A stretch of DNA of 64,000 bases from Hyphomonas sp. (GTDB lineage Bacteria; Pseudomonadota; Alphaproteobacteria; Caulobacterales; Hyphomonadaceae). Position 1 is the stretch's first letter, and each line of letters opens with the position of its first letter. A program made the translations under genes and the position numbers. The stretch lies in NCBI RefSeq assembly GCF_022844445.1, contig NZ_JALHLS010000001.1, positions 511,077-575,076 on the forward strand, written 5' to 3'. Shown here one piece after another: positions 10,254-19,540 of this stretch. The notes beneath the pieces were generated by a model that searched no databases, was not told the DNA's origin, and saw only the letters and a list, made by a program, of their open reading frames with translations.

Positions 10254-12448
10254 GTTCGGACTTCCCGGGTAATGGCGCGGATATGTATAAGGGCGTGGGA
10301 CAGGCTGGAGCGGACGAGGCCGGCGATCTTGGCGCCCATGTTGTCGGCGCGGGCGCGGCCATCGCGAAAGGTTTTCCAGTTCTCGCTGCGCGCATACATG
10401 AGCGCGACGACGGCGGACCACTGGTCGGGTGTGCGGATGTCAAAGCTTAGGCCGAGCTTCTGGCCGTCCGGCTCGTCGAGAACTGAGAGCACCTTGAGGT
10501 GAAGCTGCGTGGGCGAGGTAGCGCCGAGTTGTTGGGCATCGGCCTGGAGCGTGTCGCCGGCGGCGAAACGTTTGTTGCCGGTATGGGGCACCCGTACGCC
10601 CATACCGGTGATCGAGATGTCGGTCATGTTGCCCGCAAAGGCCATGCCCGGCTGGTGGAGCGTGACAGGGCGGTCAGTATCGAAGCGCGGAAACACGCGT
10701 TGCTGCGAACGCTCGTAGAGGACCCCGAGCGCGGAGACGAGCAGCAGAAGGTGGAATGTGTTCCAGAAAAGGAGGACAGATACGACCCCCGCGCCGACGG
10801 GATCGACGAAGAAGCGGATGATGCCGGCGATCTGACCGAGGCAGACGATGGCGATCAGGATATAGAAAGGGCGGGCGAGAGGGGAGACGAAGTTCTCGTC
10901 GAGGTTCTCGCCCTTAGGCGTGACAGCAAAGCTCGGCGAGCGCGGATTGCGCAGCACCTGAAGTATGGCGCCGGAGCAGTGGATTGACTGGATGACCTCA
11001 TAAAGCTCTGACGCAAAGGCCCAGCGTGTGTGTCCGTAAAGGATGGACGACAACATCAGCGCACCGACGATGTGCGGTAGGCCGTACATCAGGAAGTCCG
11101 ACAGGTCGCCGATGTAGACTTGGATGCCGAAAAGGAGGTAGAGCAGCGGGCCGAGGATGAAGGCCATCCGGGCGAGCGGGAAGAACCAGTAGAAGCAGGA
11201 ATTGAAATAGCCGATGCGCTGGGCGAGCGTCAGGCCCTTCTTGAACAGTGGGTTCTTCAAGAGGAAGATCTGCACCATGCCTTGGGTCCAGCGCATCCTT
11301 TGTACGATAAAGCCCGAGAAGGTCTCGGGCGACAGACCGGCAACCATGGGGCGGTCGACATAGGCACTTCGATAGCCCCTCGAGTGGAGTTCGAGGGCTG
11401 TTTCGGCATCCTCGGTGATCGTGTCGCCCTGAATGCCGCCTATCTCCATGATGTATTTACGTCGGAGCAGTGCCGCCGAACCGCAGAAGAACGCCGCATT
11501 CAGCCCGTCCAGTCCGCGCTGGATGACCGAGTAGAACATCTCGTTCTCGCTCGGCATCTTGCGGAACGTGTCGAGATTGCGCTCCAGCGGGTCCGGGTTG
11601 AGGAAGAAGTGCGGCGTCTGGACGAGGAAGAGTTTCGGATCCTCGATGAAGTACCCCACAGTGCGCGTAAGGATGTCCGTCGACGGAACGTGGTCAGCGT
11701 CTAGGATAAGGATCAGCTCGCCGTCGGTCTTCTGCAGGGCGGCGTTAATGTTGCCGGCCTTGGCGTGGTTGTTTTTCTCGCGGGTGAGGTAATGCGCGCC
11801 GAGGCGGGCGCAGACTTCCTTCAGGTGGTCGTGGCGGGCCTGCGCTTCAGCGGCCTTCTTGGGGTCGGACTGATTGCGCTTGCCGTCAGTGCCGCCATCA
11901 TCGAGCAGGTAGACCTTCACGCGGCCGGCTGGATAGTTGACGTTCAGCGCCGCGGTGAGCGTGACCTCGAGGAGATCATCAGGTTCGTTATAGCTGGGAA
12001 TGAGGATGTCGACACTCGGGCAGGCGGACGCAGACAGCGGGGCCGGCCGGGGCTTGCGCTTGTAGACATCGACAGAGAGAAAAGTCGACAGGAGGAGAAG
12101 GATGTAGCCGTAGGTCTCCGCGCCGAGGAGGAAGATGCCGCCGATGATGGAGAGCGCGGAGTCAGAAGGCATCGTCTCCGTCACGCGCCAGATCATGTAG
12201 CGGGTGCTGGTGAAGACGATGAGCAGCGCGACGAATGTGCGGAAAGGCCCGCCGGACGGGCGCAGCCAGCTCATCAGGAAGTAGGTTGCGATGGTCGCAA
12301 TGCAGAGCAGGACCTGCACTTGGTCCGGCGCGGGCGCGGCAGCGATGAAAGCGATGCTGGAGAGGACCACGACAGCACTGACGGTTCGCAGCGGCGCGAA
12401 ACGCGACGCCGGACCATGCTCTGCTGAATGTGGTGTCGCTTGCACCAT
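10250..12448 (-). CDS. bcsA: BcsA, cellulose synthase catalytic subunit with PilZ domain
   Basis: A 732-residue processive GT2 glycosyltransferase polymerising UDP-glucose into beta-1,4-glucan at the inner membrane. All catalytic motifs are present: LLDDGG (about 181-185), DAD (250-252), TED (345-347) and QRMRW (383-387). Membrane helices flank the catalytic domain. A C-terminal PilZ domain carries RVFPR (584-588) and DISITG (610-615), the RxxxR and DxSxxG pair that binds cyclic-di-GMP, so activity should be c-di-GMP dependent. It is the first gene of a four-gene operon. No purine-rich ribosome site precedes the ATG; a TATAGG lies eight bases upstream, so the mRNA may be nearly leaderless. 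The GH8 cellulase gene bcsZ, often present in such operons, is absent here. Confidence 0.95.
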   Translation of the reverse strand: MVQATPHSAEHGPASRFAPLRTVSAVVVLSSIAFIAAAPAPDQVQVLLCIATIATYFLMSWLRPSGGPFRTFVALLIVFTSTRYMIWRVTETMPSDSALSIIGGIFLLGAETYGYILLLLSTFLSVDVYKRKPRPAPLSASACPSVDILIPSYNEPDDLLEVTLTAALNVNYPAGRVKVYLLDDGGTDGKRNQSDPKKAAEAQARHDHLKEVCARLGAHYLTREKNNHAKAGNINAALQKTDGELILILDADHVPSTDILTRTVGYFIEDPKLFLVQTPHFFLNPDPLERNLDTFRKMPSENEMFYSVIQRGLDGLNAAFFCGSAALLRRKYIMEIGGIQGDTITEDAETALELHSRGYRSAYVDRPMVAGLSPETFSGFIVQRMRWTQGMVQIFLLKNPLFKKGLTLAQRIGYFNSCFYWFFPLARMAFILGPLLYLLFGIQVYIGDLSDFLMYGLPHIVGALMLSSILYGHTRWAFASELYEVIQSIHCSGAILQVLRNPRSPSFAVTPKGENLDENFVSPLARPFYILIAIVCLGQIAGIIRFFVDPVGAGVVSVLLFWNTFHLLLLVSALGVLYERSQQRVFPRFDTDRPVTLHQPGMAFAGNMTDISITGMGVRVPHTGNKRFAAGDTLQADAQQLGATSPTQLHLKVLSVLDEPDGQKLGLSFDIRTPDQWSAVVALMYARSENWKTFRDGRARADNMGAKIAGLVRSSLSHALIHIRAITREVRT

Positions 12449-12806
12449 TGGGGTAGCCTATACTGCCGGTTCAGCCTGACCTCTGACAGCACAGTGTGAA
12501 TGCAGCGATAATGCGCCGTTTACCGGAGGCGAAGGAAGATTAATTTTCTCCGTTAGAAAATCCGTAGACGGAGTAAAACGTGAAGCCCTCTGATTCATCG
12601 GCGAGTTTTGCGGGCTTCGGGGGATCGGGATGCGCTGGTCCGTGAAGGCGCGCAGCGGCTTGGTCACCTGAGAACTATGTCAGGCGGACGACCCGGCGAG
12701 TTGACGCGGCTGCGGGCTCTGCGCGCTCCTGAGCCAGGGCAGGGGTGTGGGCGCGTCCAGGGCATGGGGCCTATTCCGCCTTCCGCGCTAATCCGCTAGG
12801 GGGAGG
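12449..12806. other. Intergenic region between bcsA and trpF, with an inverted repeat
   Basis: This 358-bp region must hold both divergent promoters. It contains an AT-rich patch with an inverted repeat, CTCCGT at 12548-12553 and ACGGAG at 12568-12573, flanked by T and A runs. It could be an operator or hairpin for bcsA. The trpF side ends in a strong GGGGGAGG ribosome site at 12799-12806. I see no trp leader peptide (no tandem tryptophan codons) and no attenuator. The short open frame at 12608-12799 is not convincing as a gene. Confidence 0.5.
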
Positions 12807-13436
12807 ATGATGACCCTCGTGAAGATCTGTGGATTGAAGGACCCGGACCTGGTGGCGTTTGCTGCTCGGGAAGGGGCCGACTGGATCGGATTCATGTTCC
12901 CGGCGAGCCCGCGGCAGGTGACGCTGGCGGCGGCGGAGACGTTGCTGCTCTCGGTCGGCAAGGCGGTGCCGGTGGCGGTGTTGCTGGATGCGCCGGACGC
13001 GGAGGTACGCGCCGTGGCAGCGCTGGGCTTTCCGGTGCTGCAGCTGCACGGGAGCGAGACGCCGGCGCGGGTGGCCGAGATCAAGAGGATGACCGGGGCC
13101 GAAGTCTGGAAGGTGTTGGGCATGCGCGAGGCGGGCGACCTTGCGCGGGCAGGGGACTATGTCGCAGCGGACCGGCTGCTGCTGGATGCCAAGCCGCCGG
13201 AAGGCTCAGACCGCGCCGGTGGGCACGGCGCAGCGTTCGACTGGAGCCTCCTGAAGGACTGGACGGCGCCCAAGCCCTGGATCCTGGCGGGCGGGCTGAC
13301 GCCTCAGAATGTGGCTGCCGCGATCAGCCAAACTGCCGCGCCTGCCGTGGATGTGTCCTCTGGCGTCGAGCGGATACGGGGGTTAAAGGATCGGGAACTG
13401 GTGCGCGCCTTCCTGCGCGCCGCGAAAGGGCTCTGA
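12807..13436 (+). CDS. trpF: Phosphoribosylanthranilate isomerase
   Basis: A 209-residue TIM barrel with the family's N-terminal VKICGL and the downstream [10 protein letters not shown] and LQLHGSE segments; the phosphate-binding end is VDVSSGVE. It converts N-(5'-phosphoribosyl)anthranilate to CdRP in tryptophan synthesis. Two ATG codons lie in tandem at 12807 and 12810, and GGGGGAGG just upstream suits the second at least as well. It heads the trpF-trpB-GFA-cutA-trpA-accD-folC run, with only 5 bp to trpB. Confidence 0.95.
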   Translation: MMTLVKICGLKDPDLVAFAAREGADWIGFMFPASPRQVTLAAAETLLLSVGKAVPVAVLLDAPDAEVRAVAALGFPVLQLHGSETPARVAEIKRMTGAEVWKVLGMREAGDLARAGDYVAADRLLLDAKPPEGSDRAGGHGAAFDWSLLKDWTAPKPWILAGGLTPQNVAAAISQTAAPAVDVSSGVERIRGLKDRELVRAFLRAAKGL

Positions 13437-13441
13437 TCCTC

Positions 13442-14653
13442 ATGGACTTGCGCAATACCTGGGACAAATGGCCGGATGCGAACGGCCGGTTCGGCGAGTT
13501 CGGTGGACGCTATGTCGCCGAGACGCTGATGCCCCTCGTGCTGGAGTTGGAAGCGGAATACCGCAAGGCGAAGCGAGACCCGGCTTTCGTCGCCGAGATG
13601 CAGGACTTGTGGACACACTATGTGGGCCGGCCTTCGCCGCTCTACTTTGCCGAGCGCCTGACCGAGCATTTCGGCGGCGCGAAGATCTACTTCAAGCGCG
13701 ACGAGCTGAACCATACGGGCGCGCACAAGATCAACAACTGCCTCGGGCAGGTGCTGCTCGCGCGGCGGATGGGCAAGAAGCGTATCATCGCCGAGACAGG
13801 CGCCGGCCAGCACGGCGTGGCGACGGCGACGATCTGCGCGCGCTTCGGCCTCGAATGCGTCGTGTTCATGGGCGAGACGGATGTGGAGCGGCAGAAGCCG
13901 AACGTGTTCCGCATGCGCCTGCTCGGCGCCCAGATCGTTCCGGTCTCGTCCGGTACGGGCACGCTGAAGGACGCGATGAACGAAGCGCTGCGCGATTGGG
14001 TGACGAATGTCGAGACGACGTTCTACTGCATTGGCACCGCGGCCGGGCCTCACCCCTATCCCGAGATCGTGCGCGACTTCCAGTCGGTGATCGGGCGCGA
14101 GGCACGCGCGCAGATCCTGGAGCGGGAAGGGCGCCTGCCGGACGCCGTGATGGCGTGCATCGGCGGCGGATCCAATGCGATCGGACTGTTCCACCCTTTC
14201 ATTGACGACGAGGGGGTTCGCCTGATCGGCGTCGAGGCGGCGGGGCATGGGATCGAGACGGGGCAGCATGCGGCGGCGCTGAATGGCGGCAGGCCGGGCA
14301 TTCTGCACGGCAACCGGACGTACCTGCTTCAGACTGATGACGGACAGATCATCGACGCGCACTCGATTTCGGCTGGGCTCGACTATCCGGGTATCGGACC
14401 GGAGCATGCCTTTCTGCGCGACATGGGCCGCGCGGAATACCTGTCGTGTACGGATGACGAAGCGCTGGAGGCGTTCCAGCTGTGCACGCGACTTGAAGGC
14501 ATTATTCCGGCACTGGAGCCGGCGCATGCGATTGCCCGCGTCGGCGAAGTGGCGAAGGATCTGGGCAAAGACGGCCTGATGATCCTCAACCTGTGTGGTC
14601 GCGGTGATAAGGACGTGTTCTCGGTGGCGAAGGCCCTTGGAGTTGATGTATGA
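13442..14653 (+). CDS. trpB: Tryptophan synthase beta chain
   Basis: A 403-residue PLP enzyme condensing indole with serine. The Schiff-base lysine is K96 in [13 protein letters not shown], and the phosphate-binding loop is [19 protein letters not shown] at the N-terminus and the full length are typical of TrpB1. Its partner TrpA is encoded 685 bp further on, separated by a GFA gene and cutA, which is unusual for subunits of one alpha2-beta2 complex. Confidence 0.97.
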   Translation: MDLRNTWDKWPDANGRFGEFGGRYVAETLMPLVLELEAEYRKAKRDPAFVAEMQDLWTHYVGRPSPLYFAERLTEHFGGAKIYFKRDELNHTGAHKINNCLGQVLLARRMGKKRIIAETGAGQHGVATATICARFGLECVVFMGETDVERQKPNVFRMRLLGAQIVPVSSGTGTLKDAMNEALRDWVTNVETTFYCIGTAAGPHPYPEIVRDFQSVIGREARAQILEREGRLPDAVMACIGGGSNAIGLFHPFIDDEGVRLIGVEAAGHGIETGQHAAALNGGRPGILHGNRTYLLQTDDGQIIDAHSISAGLDYPGIGPEHAFLRDMGRAEYLSCTDDEALEAFQLCTRLEGIIPALEPAHAIARVGEVAKDLGKDGLMILNLCGRGDKDVFSVAKALGVDV

Positions 14654-14663
14654 GGTGCGCGCG

Positions 14664-15014
14664 ATGACGCGAGTGACGGGCGGCTGCCATTGCGGTGCAG
14701 TCGGATTTGAAGTGACCGGCGAGTTCTCGGCCGGCATGGAATGCAATTGCTCCCATTGCGACATCAAAGGCCTGCTGCTGGCCTTTGTGCCGCGGTCGGA
14801 CTTCGCGCTGACCCGCGGCGACGACGAAACCTGCACCTATCATTTCAATCGCGGGGTCATAGATCACGTGTTCTGCAAGACGTGCGGGGTCGAGGCGTTC
14901 GGATTCGGCGCAGCGCCGGACGGCACGAAGATGGCCGCGATCAATCTGCGCTGCGTCAACGGGGACGACCGCAACACGCTCACCATTCAAAAAGTCAACG
15001 GCAAGGATTTCTGA
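14664..15014 (+). CDS. GFA/CENP-V family zinc protein
   Basis: A 116-residue protein with the zinc-binding cysteines of the GFA (glutathione-dependent formaldehyde-activating) fold: GGCHCGAV, CNCSHC and CKTCG. Family members bind structural zinc and some act on glutathione adducts, but most are uncharacterised. The ATG at 14664 is preferred because GAGG sits eight bases upstream; longer frames would run back into trpB. It lies between trpB and cutA, and nothing links it to tryptophan synthesis apart from that position. Confidence 0.85.
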   Translation: MTRVTGGCHCGAVGFEVTGEFSAGMECNCSHCDIKGLLLAFVPRSDFALTRGDDETCTYHFNRGVIDHVFCKTCGVEAFGFGAAPDGTKMAAINLRCVNGDDRNTLTIQKVNGKDF

Positions 15015-15016
15015 GC

Positions 15017-15337
15017 ATGGTTAAATTGATCCTTGTGCGGATTACCTGCCCCTCGCGCCGGGTGGCCGAGGATATTGCCGATGCGGCGCTGGAAGCGCGG
15101 CTGGCCGCCTGCGCAAACCTCGAGGGGCCGGTGACGTCGTCCTACCGCTGGAAGGGTGTGATCGAGCAGTCGTTCGAATTCATCCTCTGGCTCAAGGCGC
15201 CGGAAGCCAACTGGGAAAAGGTCAACGCGCTGGTGGACAGGGTGCATCCCTATGACGTGCCGGCGATTGTTGCGATGCCGCTGACGCATGTCAGCGATTC
15301 CTACGCCGCCTGGGCGCTCGAGAACACGGATACCTGA
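15017..15337 (+). CDS. cutA: CutA-like divalent-cation tolerance protein
   Basis: A 106-residue protein of CutA1 type, a trimeric ferredoxin-like fold. Characteristic segments are ARLAACANL, SYRWKGVIE and HPYDVPAI. E. coli CutA is linked to copper tolerance, though the molecular role remains unclear. The start is 2 bp after the GFA stop, and its stop precedes the trpA ATG by one base, so all three are cotranscribed and probably translationally coupled. Confidence 0.92.
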   Translation: MVKLILVRITCPSRRVAEDIADAALEARLAACANLEGPVTSSYRWKGVIEQSFEFILWLKAPEANWEKVNALVDRVHPYDVPAIVAMPLTHVSDSYAAWALENTDT

Positions 15338-15338
15338 G

Positions 15339-16166
15339 ATGGGCCGCACACGTATTGAAGCGGCCTTTGCGAAGGCGCGCGCCGAAAACCGCGCCGCGCT
15401 GGTGACCTACCTTATGGCGGGCGACCCCGACCTCGAGACGAGCTATGGCGCGCTCTGTGCGCTGCGCGACAACGGGGCCGACATCATCGAACTCGGCGCG
15501 CCGTTCACCGATCCGATGGCGGACGGCGCCGCGATCCAGAAGGCTGGCCTTCGCGCACTGGCGGGCGGCACGAAGCTGACCGATGTGATCGCGCTGGCCG
15601 CGCGCTTCCGGAAGAATGACCAGACGACGCCGCTGATCCTGATGGGCTACGCCAATCCGGTGCACTCGATGGGCTATGAGGCGTTTGCCGAAGCGGCCGC
15701 GAAGGCGGGTATCGACGGCTCGATCATCGTGGACCTTCCGCCCGAGGAAGATGCGCCTTTGCGTGAGATATATGGCCGTCACGGGTTGTCCGTGATCCGG
15801 CTGGCGACGCCGACCACCGACGAACACCGGGCCGCCAAGGTCTCCGAGGGGGCCTCGGGCTTCATTTATTTTGTCGCAGTGACCGGGGTTACTGGGGCCG
15901 GAAGCGCCGATCCTGCCGCCATTGCAGGGCGGGTAGCGATGGTCAAAAGAGTGTCGGGATTGCCCGTTTGCGTCGGTTTCGGTGTAAAAAGTGGTGCACA
16001 GGCTGCGGAAATGGCTAAAATCGCCGACGGGGTGGTCGTTGGTTCGGCTTTTGTGGAAAAGGCGGGCGATGCACATGCAACTGGCCGGTTCGAGGCAGCG
16101 GGGCCCGCAATGGGCATGCTGGCGCATGAACTGCGGGTTGCCATCGATTCTGTCCGCAAAGCCTGA
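15339..16166 (+). CDS. trpA: Tryptophan synthase alpha chain
   Basis: A 275-residue TIM barrel cleaving indole-3-glycerol phosphate to indole. The catalytic glutamate lies in DIIELGAPFTDPMADG and the aspartate in VDLPPEE; VTGVTGAGS and GFGVKSG bind phosphate. The ATG at 15339 follows the cutA stop by one base; the frame extending to 15288 would sit inside cutA. It is followed by accD after 31 bp. Confidence 0.96.
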   Translation: MGRTRIEAAFAKARAENRAALVTYLMAGDPDLETSYGALCALRDNGADIIELGAPFTDPMADGAAIQKAGLRALAGGTKLTDVIALAARFRKNDQTTPLILMGYANPVHSMGYEAFAEAAAKAGIDGSIIVDLPPEEDAPLREIYGRHGLSVIRLATPTTDEHRAAKVSEGASGFIYFVAVTGVTGAGSADPAAIAGRVAMVKRVSGLPVCVGFGVKSGAQAAEMAKIADGVVVGSAFVEKAGDAHATGRFEAAGPAMGMLAHELRVAIDSVRKA

Positions 16167-16197
16167 CCCTTGCGCGTTTCTCAGGAGTCCCTGACTT

Positions 16198-17178
16198 ATG
16201 AACTGGATCAACAAGGTCACGCCGCCTGGCCTGAAAACCATGATGCTGAAGAAGGACACGCCAGATGACCTCTGGGTGAAGTGTCCGGTCTCCGGCGAAC
16301 TGATCTACAAGAGCGACCTGGAAGCGACCTGGAACGTCACGCCAGCGGGCGCACACCTGCGCATTTCGCCCCGCGTCCGCTTCCGCCTCCTGTTTGATGA
16401 CGAGCGCTGGGAGCCGATCTCCCTGCCGCCGGTGCAGATGGACCCGCTGAAGTTCAAGGACGACAAGCCGTATCCGGCGCGCCTGAAGGCAGCGAAGGCG
16501 AAGGTTGCCGCGCGCGACCTCAAGGAGAGCGAAGACGGCGGTGCGCCGCTCCTGCAGGAAGACTGCATGGTGGCGGCGTATGGCAAGGTCGGCGGCGTGC
16601 CTGCGGTCGTGCTGGTACAGGATTTCGATTTCATGGGCGGCTCGCTCGGCATGGCGGCTGGTGAGGCCTTCATCACGGCGGCGCAGCTGGCGCTGGCGCG
16701 CAAGTCTGCGTTCGTGGTGTGTACGGCCTCTGGCGGCGCGCGCATGCAGGAGGGCACTCTCAGCCTGATGCAGATGCCGCGCACGACGCTGGCCATCAAC
16801 GACCTGGCCGATGCCAAGCTGCCCTATGTAGTGGTGCTGACTGACCCGACCTCGGGCGGGGTTTCGGCTTCCTACGCGATGCTGGGCGACGTGCACATTG
16901 CCGAGCCCGGCGCGATGATTGCCTTCTCCGGGCCGCGCGTGATCGAGCAGACGATCCGCGAGAGCCTTCCGAAAGGGTTCCAGCGTTCGGAATTCCTGCG
17001 CGAAAAAGGGCAGGTCGATATCGTCTGTGACCGGAGAAAGCTCAAGGCCACGCTCTCGCGTGTGCTCAGCCACCTGCTGCCGCTCGCGCGGCGGCGCGAC
17101 GACCGTTCCAGCATCATGTTGACGGCGCCGAAGACGCATGCGGAGAAGCCGCACCAGTCAAAGGGCGCCGCTGATTGA
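16198..17178 (+). CDS. accD: Acetyl-CoA carboxylase carboxyltransferase beta subunit, zinc ribbon lost
   Basis: A 326-residue subunit that, with AccA, transfers CO2 from carboxybiotin to acetyl-CoA to make malonyl-CoA. The crotonase-like core is intact (ASGGARMQEG, DPTSGGVSASYAMLGD, GFQRSEFLREKG). At the N-terminus, where the E. coli protein has a four-cysteine zinc ribbon, this one reads WVKCPVSGELI followed by WNVTPAGAHLRI, so only one of the four cysteines remains. I recall similar losses in other alphaproteobacteria, so it may be a lineage trait. The gene overlaps folC by 4 bp. Confidence 0.95.
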   Translation: MNWINKVTPPGLKTMMLKKDTPDDLWVKCPVSGELIYKSDLEATWNVTPAGAHLRISPRVRFRLLFDDERWEPISLPPVQMDPLKFKDDKPYPARLKAAKAKVAARDLKESEDGGAPLLQEDCMVAAYGKVGGVPAVVLVQDFDFMGGSLGMAAGEAFITAAQLALARKSAFVVCTASGGARMQEGTLSLMQMPRTTLAINDLADAKLPYVVVLTDPTSGGVSASYAMLGDVHIAEPGAMIAFSGPRVIEQTIRESLPKGFQRSEFLREKGQVDIVCDRRKLKATLSRVLSHLLPLARRRDDRSSIMLTAPKTHAEKPHQSKGAAD

Positions 17179-18428
17179 CCGGAAACAGTCCGGCGCTCGA
17201 GGCGGCACTTAAGCGGTTCGAGGGTCTATATCCAGATGTAATCGAGCTGTCGCTCGGACGCATTTTACATGCGCTGGAGCGGCTTGGCCGTCCGCAGGAT
17301 AAACTGCCACCCGTGATCCATGTGGCGGGCACAAACGGCAAGGGCTCGACATGCGCCTTCATGCGCGCAATGGCGGAAGAAGCGGGATTGTCCGTACACG
17401 TCTTTACCTCGCCGCACCTTGTGCGCTTCAACGAACGTATCCGGCTCGCGGGCGAACTGGTGGACGATGCGCGATTGATCAGCTGGCTGGACCGTACCCA
17501 CGCGGCCATCGGGGACCGTCAGATCACCCATTTCGAGGCAACAACCGCCGCCGCGCTGCTGGCGTTTTCGGAAGTGCCGGCGGATGTCCTGATTCTGGAG
17601 GTCGGACTTGGCGGGCGGTTTGACGCGACGAACGTGATCGACACGCCGGCGCTCTCGGTGATCACGCCGGTTGATTATGACCACAAGGCTTTCCTGGGCG
17701 ACGACCTCGCTGGCATAGCAGGCGAGAAGGCTGGCATCATCAAAAGGGGCCGGCCGACACTCACGGCGATCCAGCAACCGGTTTGCGCCGAAGTGATTGA
17801 GCGGACCGCCGCAGAGGTCGGCTCGCCGCTCTACCGGCTCAAGGAGCATTTCATTTCGGCCATGCCGGACAGTCTGGCGCTCGAAGGAGAGCACCAGCGG
17901 GCGAATGCGGCGCTCGCGGCGATGGCGATGCAGCTGTTCGGCAATTCGACACGGATTTCGCAAGAGGCGATCTTCCGGGGCGCGCAGACTGCGGTGTGGC
18001 CCGCACGGATGCAACTGCTTAAGCCGGGGCCAGTGACGGCGATGGCGGAGGGCCGCGAGGTTTGGCTTGACGGCGGGCACAATCCGCACGCGGCGCGCGC
18101 GATTGCGCGGCATCTGAAAATGCTGGGCGGGAAGACGGCGCTGGTGACGGCGATGCTGGCGAGCAAGGATTCAGCGGGCTTCTTTGAACCCTTCGCCGCG
18201 CTGAATCCACCGGTCTTCACGCTGCCGAATGCGCCGGGTCATCAGGGGGCCGAGCCAGACCGCCTCGCCGAGCTGGCGCGCGCAGCTGGGCTAACGGCGA
18301 CAGCGTGTGCGGACCTTGCGGGCGCCATGGCGGCCGCATCGACCAGCGGGGCGGAGCGGGTGTTGATCTGCGGGTCGCTCTACCTTGCCGGGATCGTGCT
18401 TGGTCAGAATGGCGAGGCGCCGGGCTAA
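17175..18428 (+). CDS. folC: Folylpolyglutamate/dihydrofolate synthase
   Basis: A 417-residue Mur-ligase-type enzyme that makes dihydrofolate and adds glutamates to folates. The P-loop is VAGTNGKGST, followed by FTSPHLVRFNERI, GGRFDATN and AGEKAGIIK. The start is a TTG at 17175 whose last two bases overlap the accD stop (TTGA), so translation is probably coupled. It is the last gene of the trp-accD-folC run. About 365 bp without a gene follow. Confidence 0.94.
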   Translation: MTGNSPALEAALKRFEGLYPDVIELSLGRILHALERLGRPQDKLPPVIHVAGTNGKGSTCAFMRAMAEEAGLSVHVFTSPHLVRFNERIRLAGELVDDARLISWLDRTHAAIGDRQITHFEATTAAALLAFSEVPADVLILEVGLGGRFDATNVIDTPALSVITPVDYDHKAFLGDDLAGIAGEKAGIIKRGRPTLTAIQQPVCAEVIERTAAEVGSPLYRLKEHFISAMPDSLALEGEHQRANAALAAMAMQLFGNSTRISQEAIFRGAQTAVWPARMQLLKPGPVTAMAEGREVWLDGGHNPHAARAIARHLKMLGGKTALVTAMLASKDSAGFFEPFAALNPPVFTLPNAPGHQGAEPDRLAELARAAGLTATACADLAGAMAAASTSGAERVLICGSLYLAGIVLGQNGEAPG

Positions 18429-18690
18429 GGGTCACCCATCGCTCACGCCGATATCCTTCCGCAGCCAACGGCAGGGCGTGGAACTTAGCTGCGCTTCGGC
18501 TCGGCACGTCTGGTTTTGGGTATCGGGGCGTTTACCGGCGGGTCGGCGCAGCACCCGTTGGGCGCTGTGCGCCGGACGCGGCGGGCTGGAATGGTTCTTT
18601 TCTCGCGGGTGTCATGAAGACATGTAAGCCGCCCTTTTGCATCGCGCGGGAAAAGGTGAAGTGGATTGACCTTTCAACGGGCGCGCCAAA

Positions 18691-18712
18691 TTGACCCTGA
18701 CGTAAGCGTCAA
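18691..18712 (+). promoter_or_regulatory. Palindromic operator candidate upstream of etfB
   Basis: The gene-free stretch 18429-18793 contains TGACG-TAAG-CGTCA at 18698-18711, and an outer TTGAC/GTCAA pair at 18691 and 18708. Read on the minus strand it is TTGACGCTTACGTCA. This resembles sites of MerR-family acyl-CoA catabolism regulators such as LiuR, built from ACGT/ACGY half-sites. It lies about 80 bp before the etfB ATG. No regulator gene is adjacent. The rest of the gap shows no other clear signal; the open frames there look like noise. Confidence 0.4.
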
Positions 18713-18793
18713 GCCTTGCGCCAAGGGCGCCGCAACGGTAGGGACGGGCACTTTTTAAGTTCCACAACCATAAACCAGCCTGGGAGCGCCCGC

Positions 18794-19540
18794 ATGAAGG
18801 TTCTCGTGCCCGTCAAGCGCGTCATCGACTATAACGTGAAGGTCCGTGTGAAGCCGGATCAGACCGGTGTCGATCTCGCCAACGTCAAGATGTCGATGAA
18901 CCCCTTCGACGAGATTTCTGTCGAAGAAGCGGTGCGCATGAAGGAAGCCGGCACGGCAACCGAGGTGGTGGTCGTCTCGATCGGCCCGCAGCAAGCCCAG
19001 GAAACCATTCGCACCGCTCTGGCCATGGGCGCCGACCGTGGCATCCTGATCAAGACGGACGCCGCCGTTGAGCCACTCGCCGTGGCAAAACTGCTGGCCA
19101 AGGTGGCCGCTGAGGAGAAGCCGGACCTTATCCTCACCGGCAAGCAGGCGATTGACGACGATTCCAACCAGACCGGCCAGATGCTGGCGGCACTGCTGGA
19201 CTGGCCGCAGGGCACCTTCGCCTACAAGATCGAAAAAGACGGCGATGCGCTGAAAGTGACCCGCGAAGTCGATGGCGGCCTGCAGACGGTGAAGCTGACG
19301 ACGCCGGCTGTGGTGACGGTCGACCTTCGCCTCAACGAGCCGCGCTACGCCTCGCTGCCGAACATTATGAAGGCCAAGAAGAAAGAGATCGCCGAGAAGA
19401 CCCCGGAGTCCTACGGCGTCGATATCACGCCTCGCCTGACGGTGGTGAAGGTGACCGAGCCGGCAGCCCGTTCGGGCGGCGTGAAGGTTGAAGATGTGGC
19501 GGCGCTGGTCGCGAAACTCAAAACAGCAGGAGCGATCTGA
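18794..19540 (+). CDS. etfB: Electron transfer flavoprotein beta subunit
   Basis: A 248-residue subunit beginning [20 protein letters not shown], with the ETF-beta signature VEEAVRMKE and the AMP-binding fold. It pairs with EtfA to carry electrons from acyl-CoA and other dehydrogenases to ETF-ubiquinone oxidoreductase. The ATG at 18794 is where family homology starts; a longer frame adds 26 unrelated residues. The stop overlaps the etfA start by one base. Confidence 0.96.
   Translation: MKVLVPVKRVIDYNVKVRVKPDQTGVDLANVKMSMNPFDEISVEEAVRMKEAGTATEVVVVSIGPQQAQETIRTALAMGADRGILIKTDAAVEPLAVAKLLAKVAAEEKPDLILTGKQAIDDDSNQTGQMLAALLDWPQGTFAYKIEKDGDALKVTREVDGGLQTVKLTTPAVVTVDLRLNEPRYASLPNIMKAKKKEIAEKTPESYGVDITPRLTVVKVTEPAARSGGVKVEDVAALVAKLKTAGAI

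Noticed and set aside
12608-12806. Possible trp leader peptide and attenuator before trpF
   Set aside because: The short frame has no tryptophan codons in tandem, and no competing hairpins with a T-run are visible.
13304-14836. Minus-strand open frame of 510 codons
   Set aside because: It is antisense to trpB and neighbours; composition is typical of shadow frames.
18429-18690. Short open frames between folC and etfB
   Set aside because: They lack ribosome sites, show no recognisable motifs, and overlap each other in several frames.
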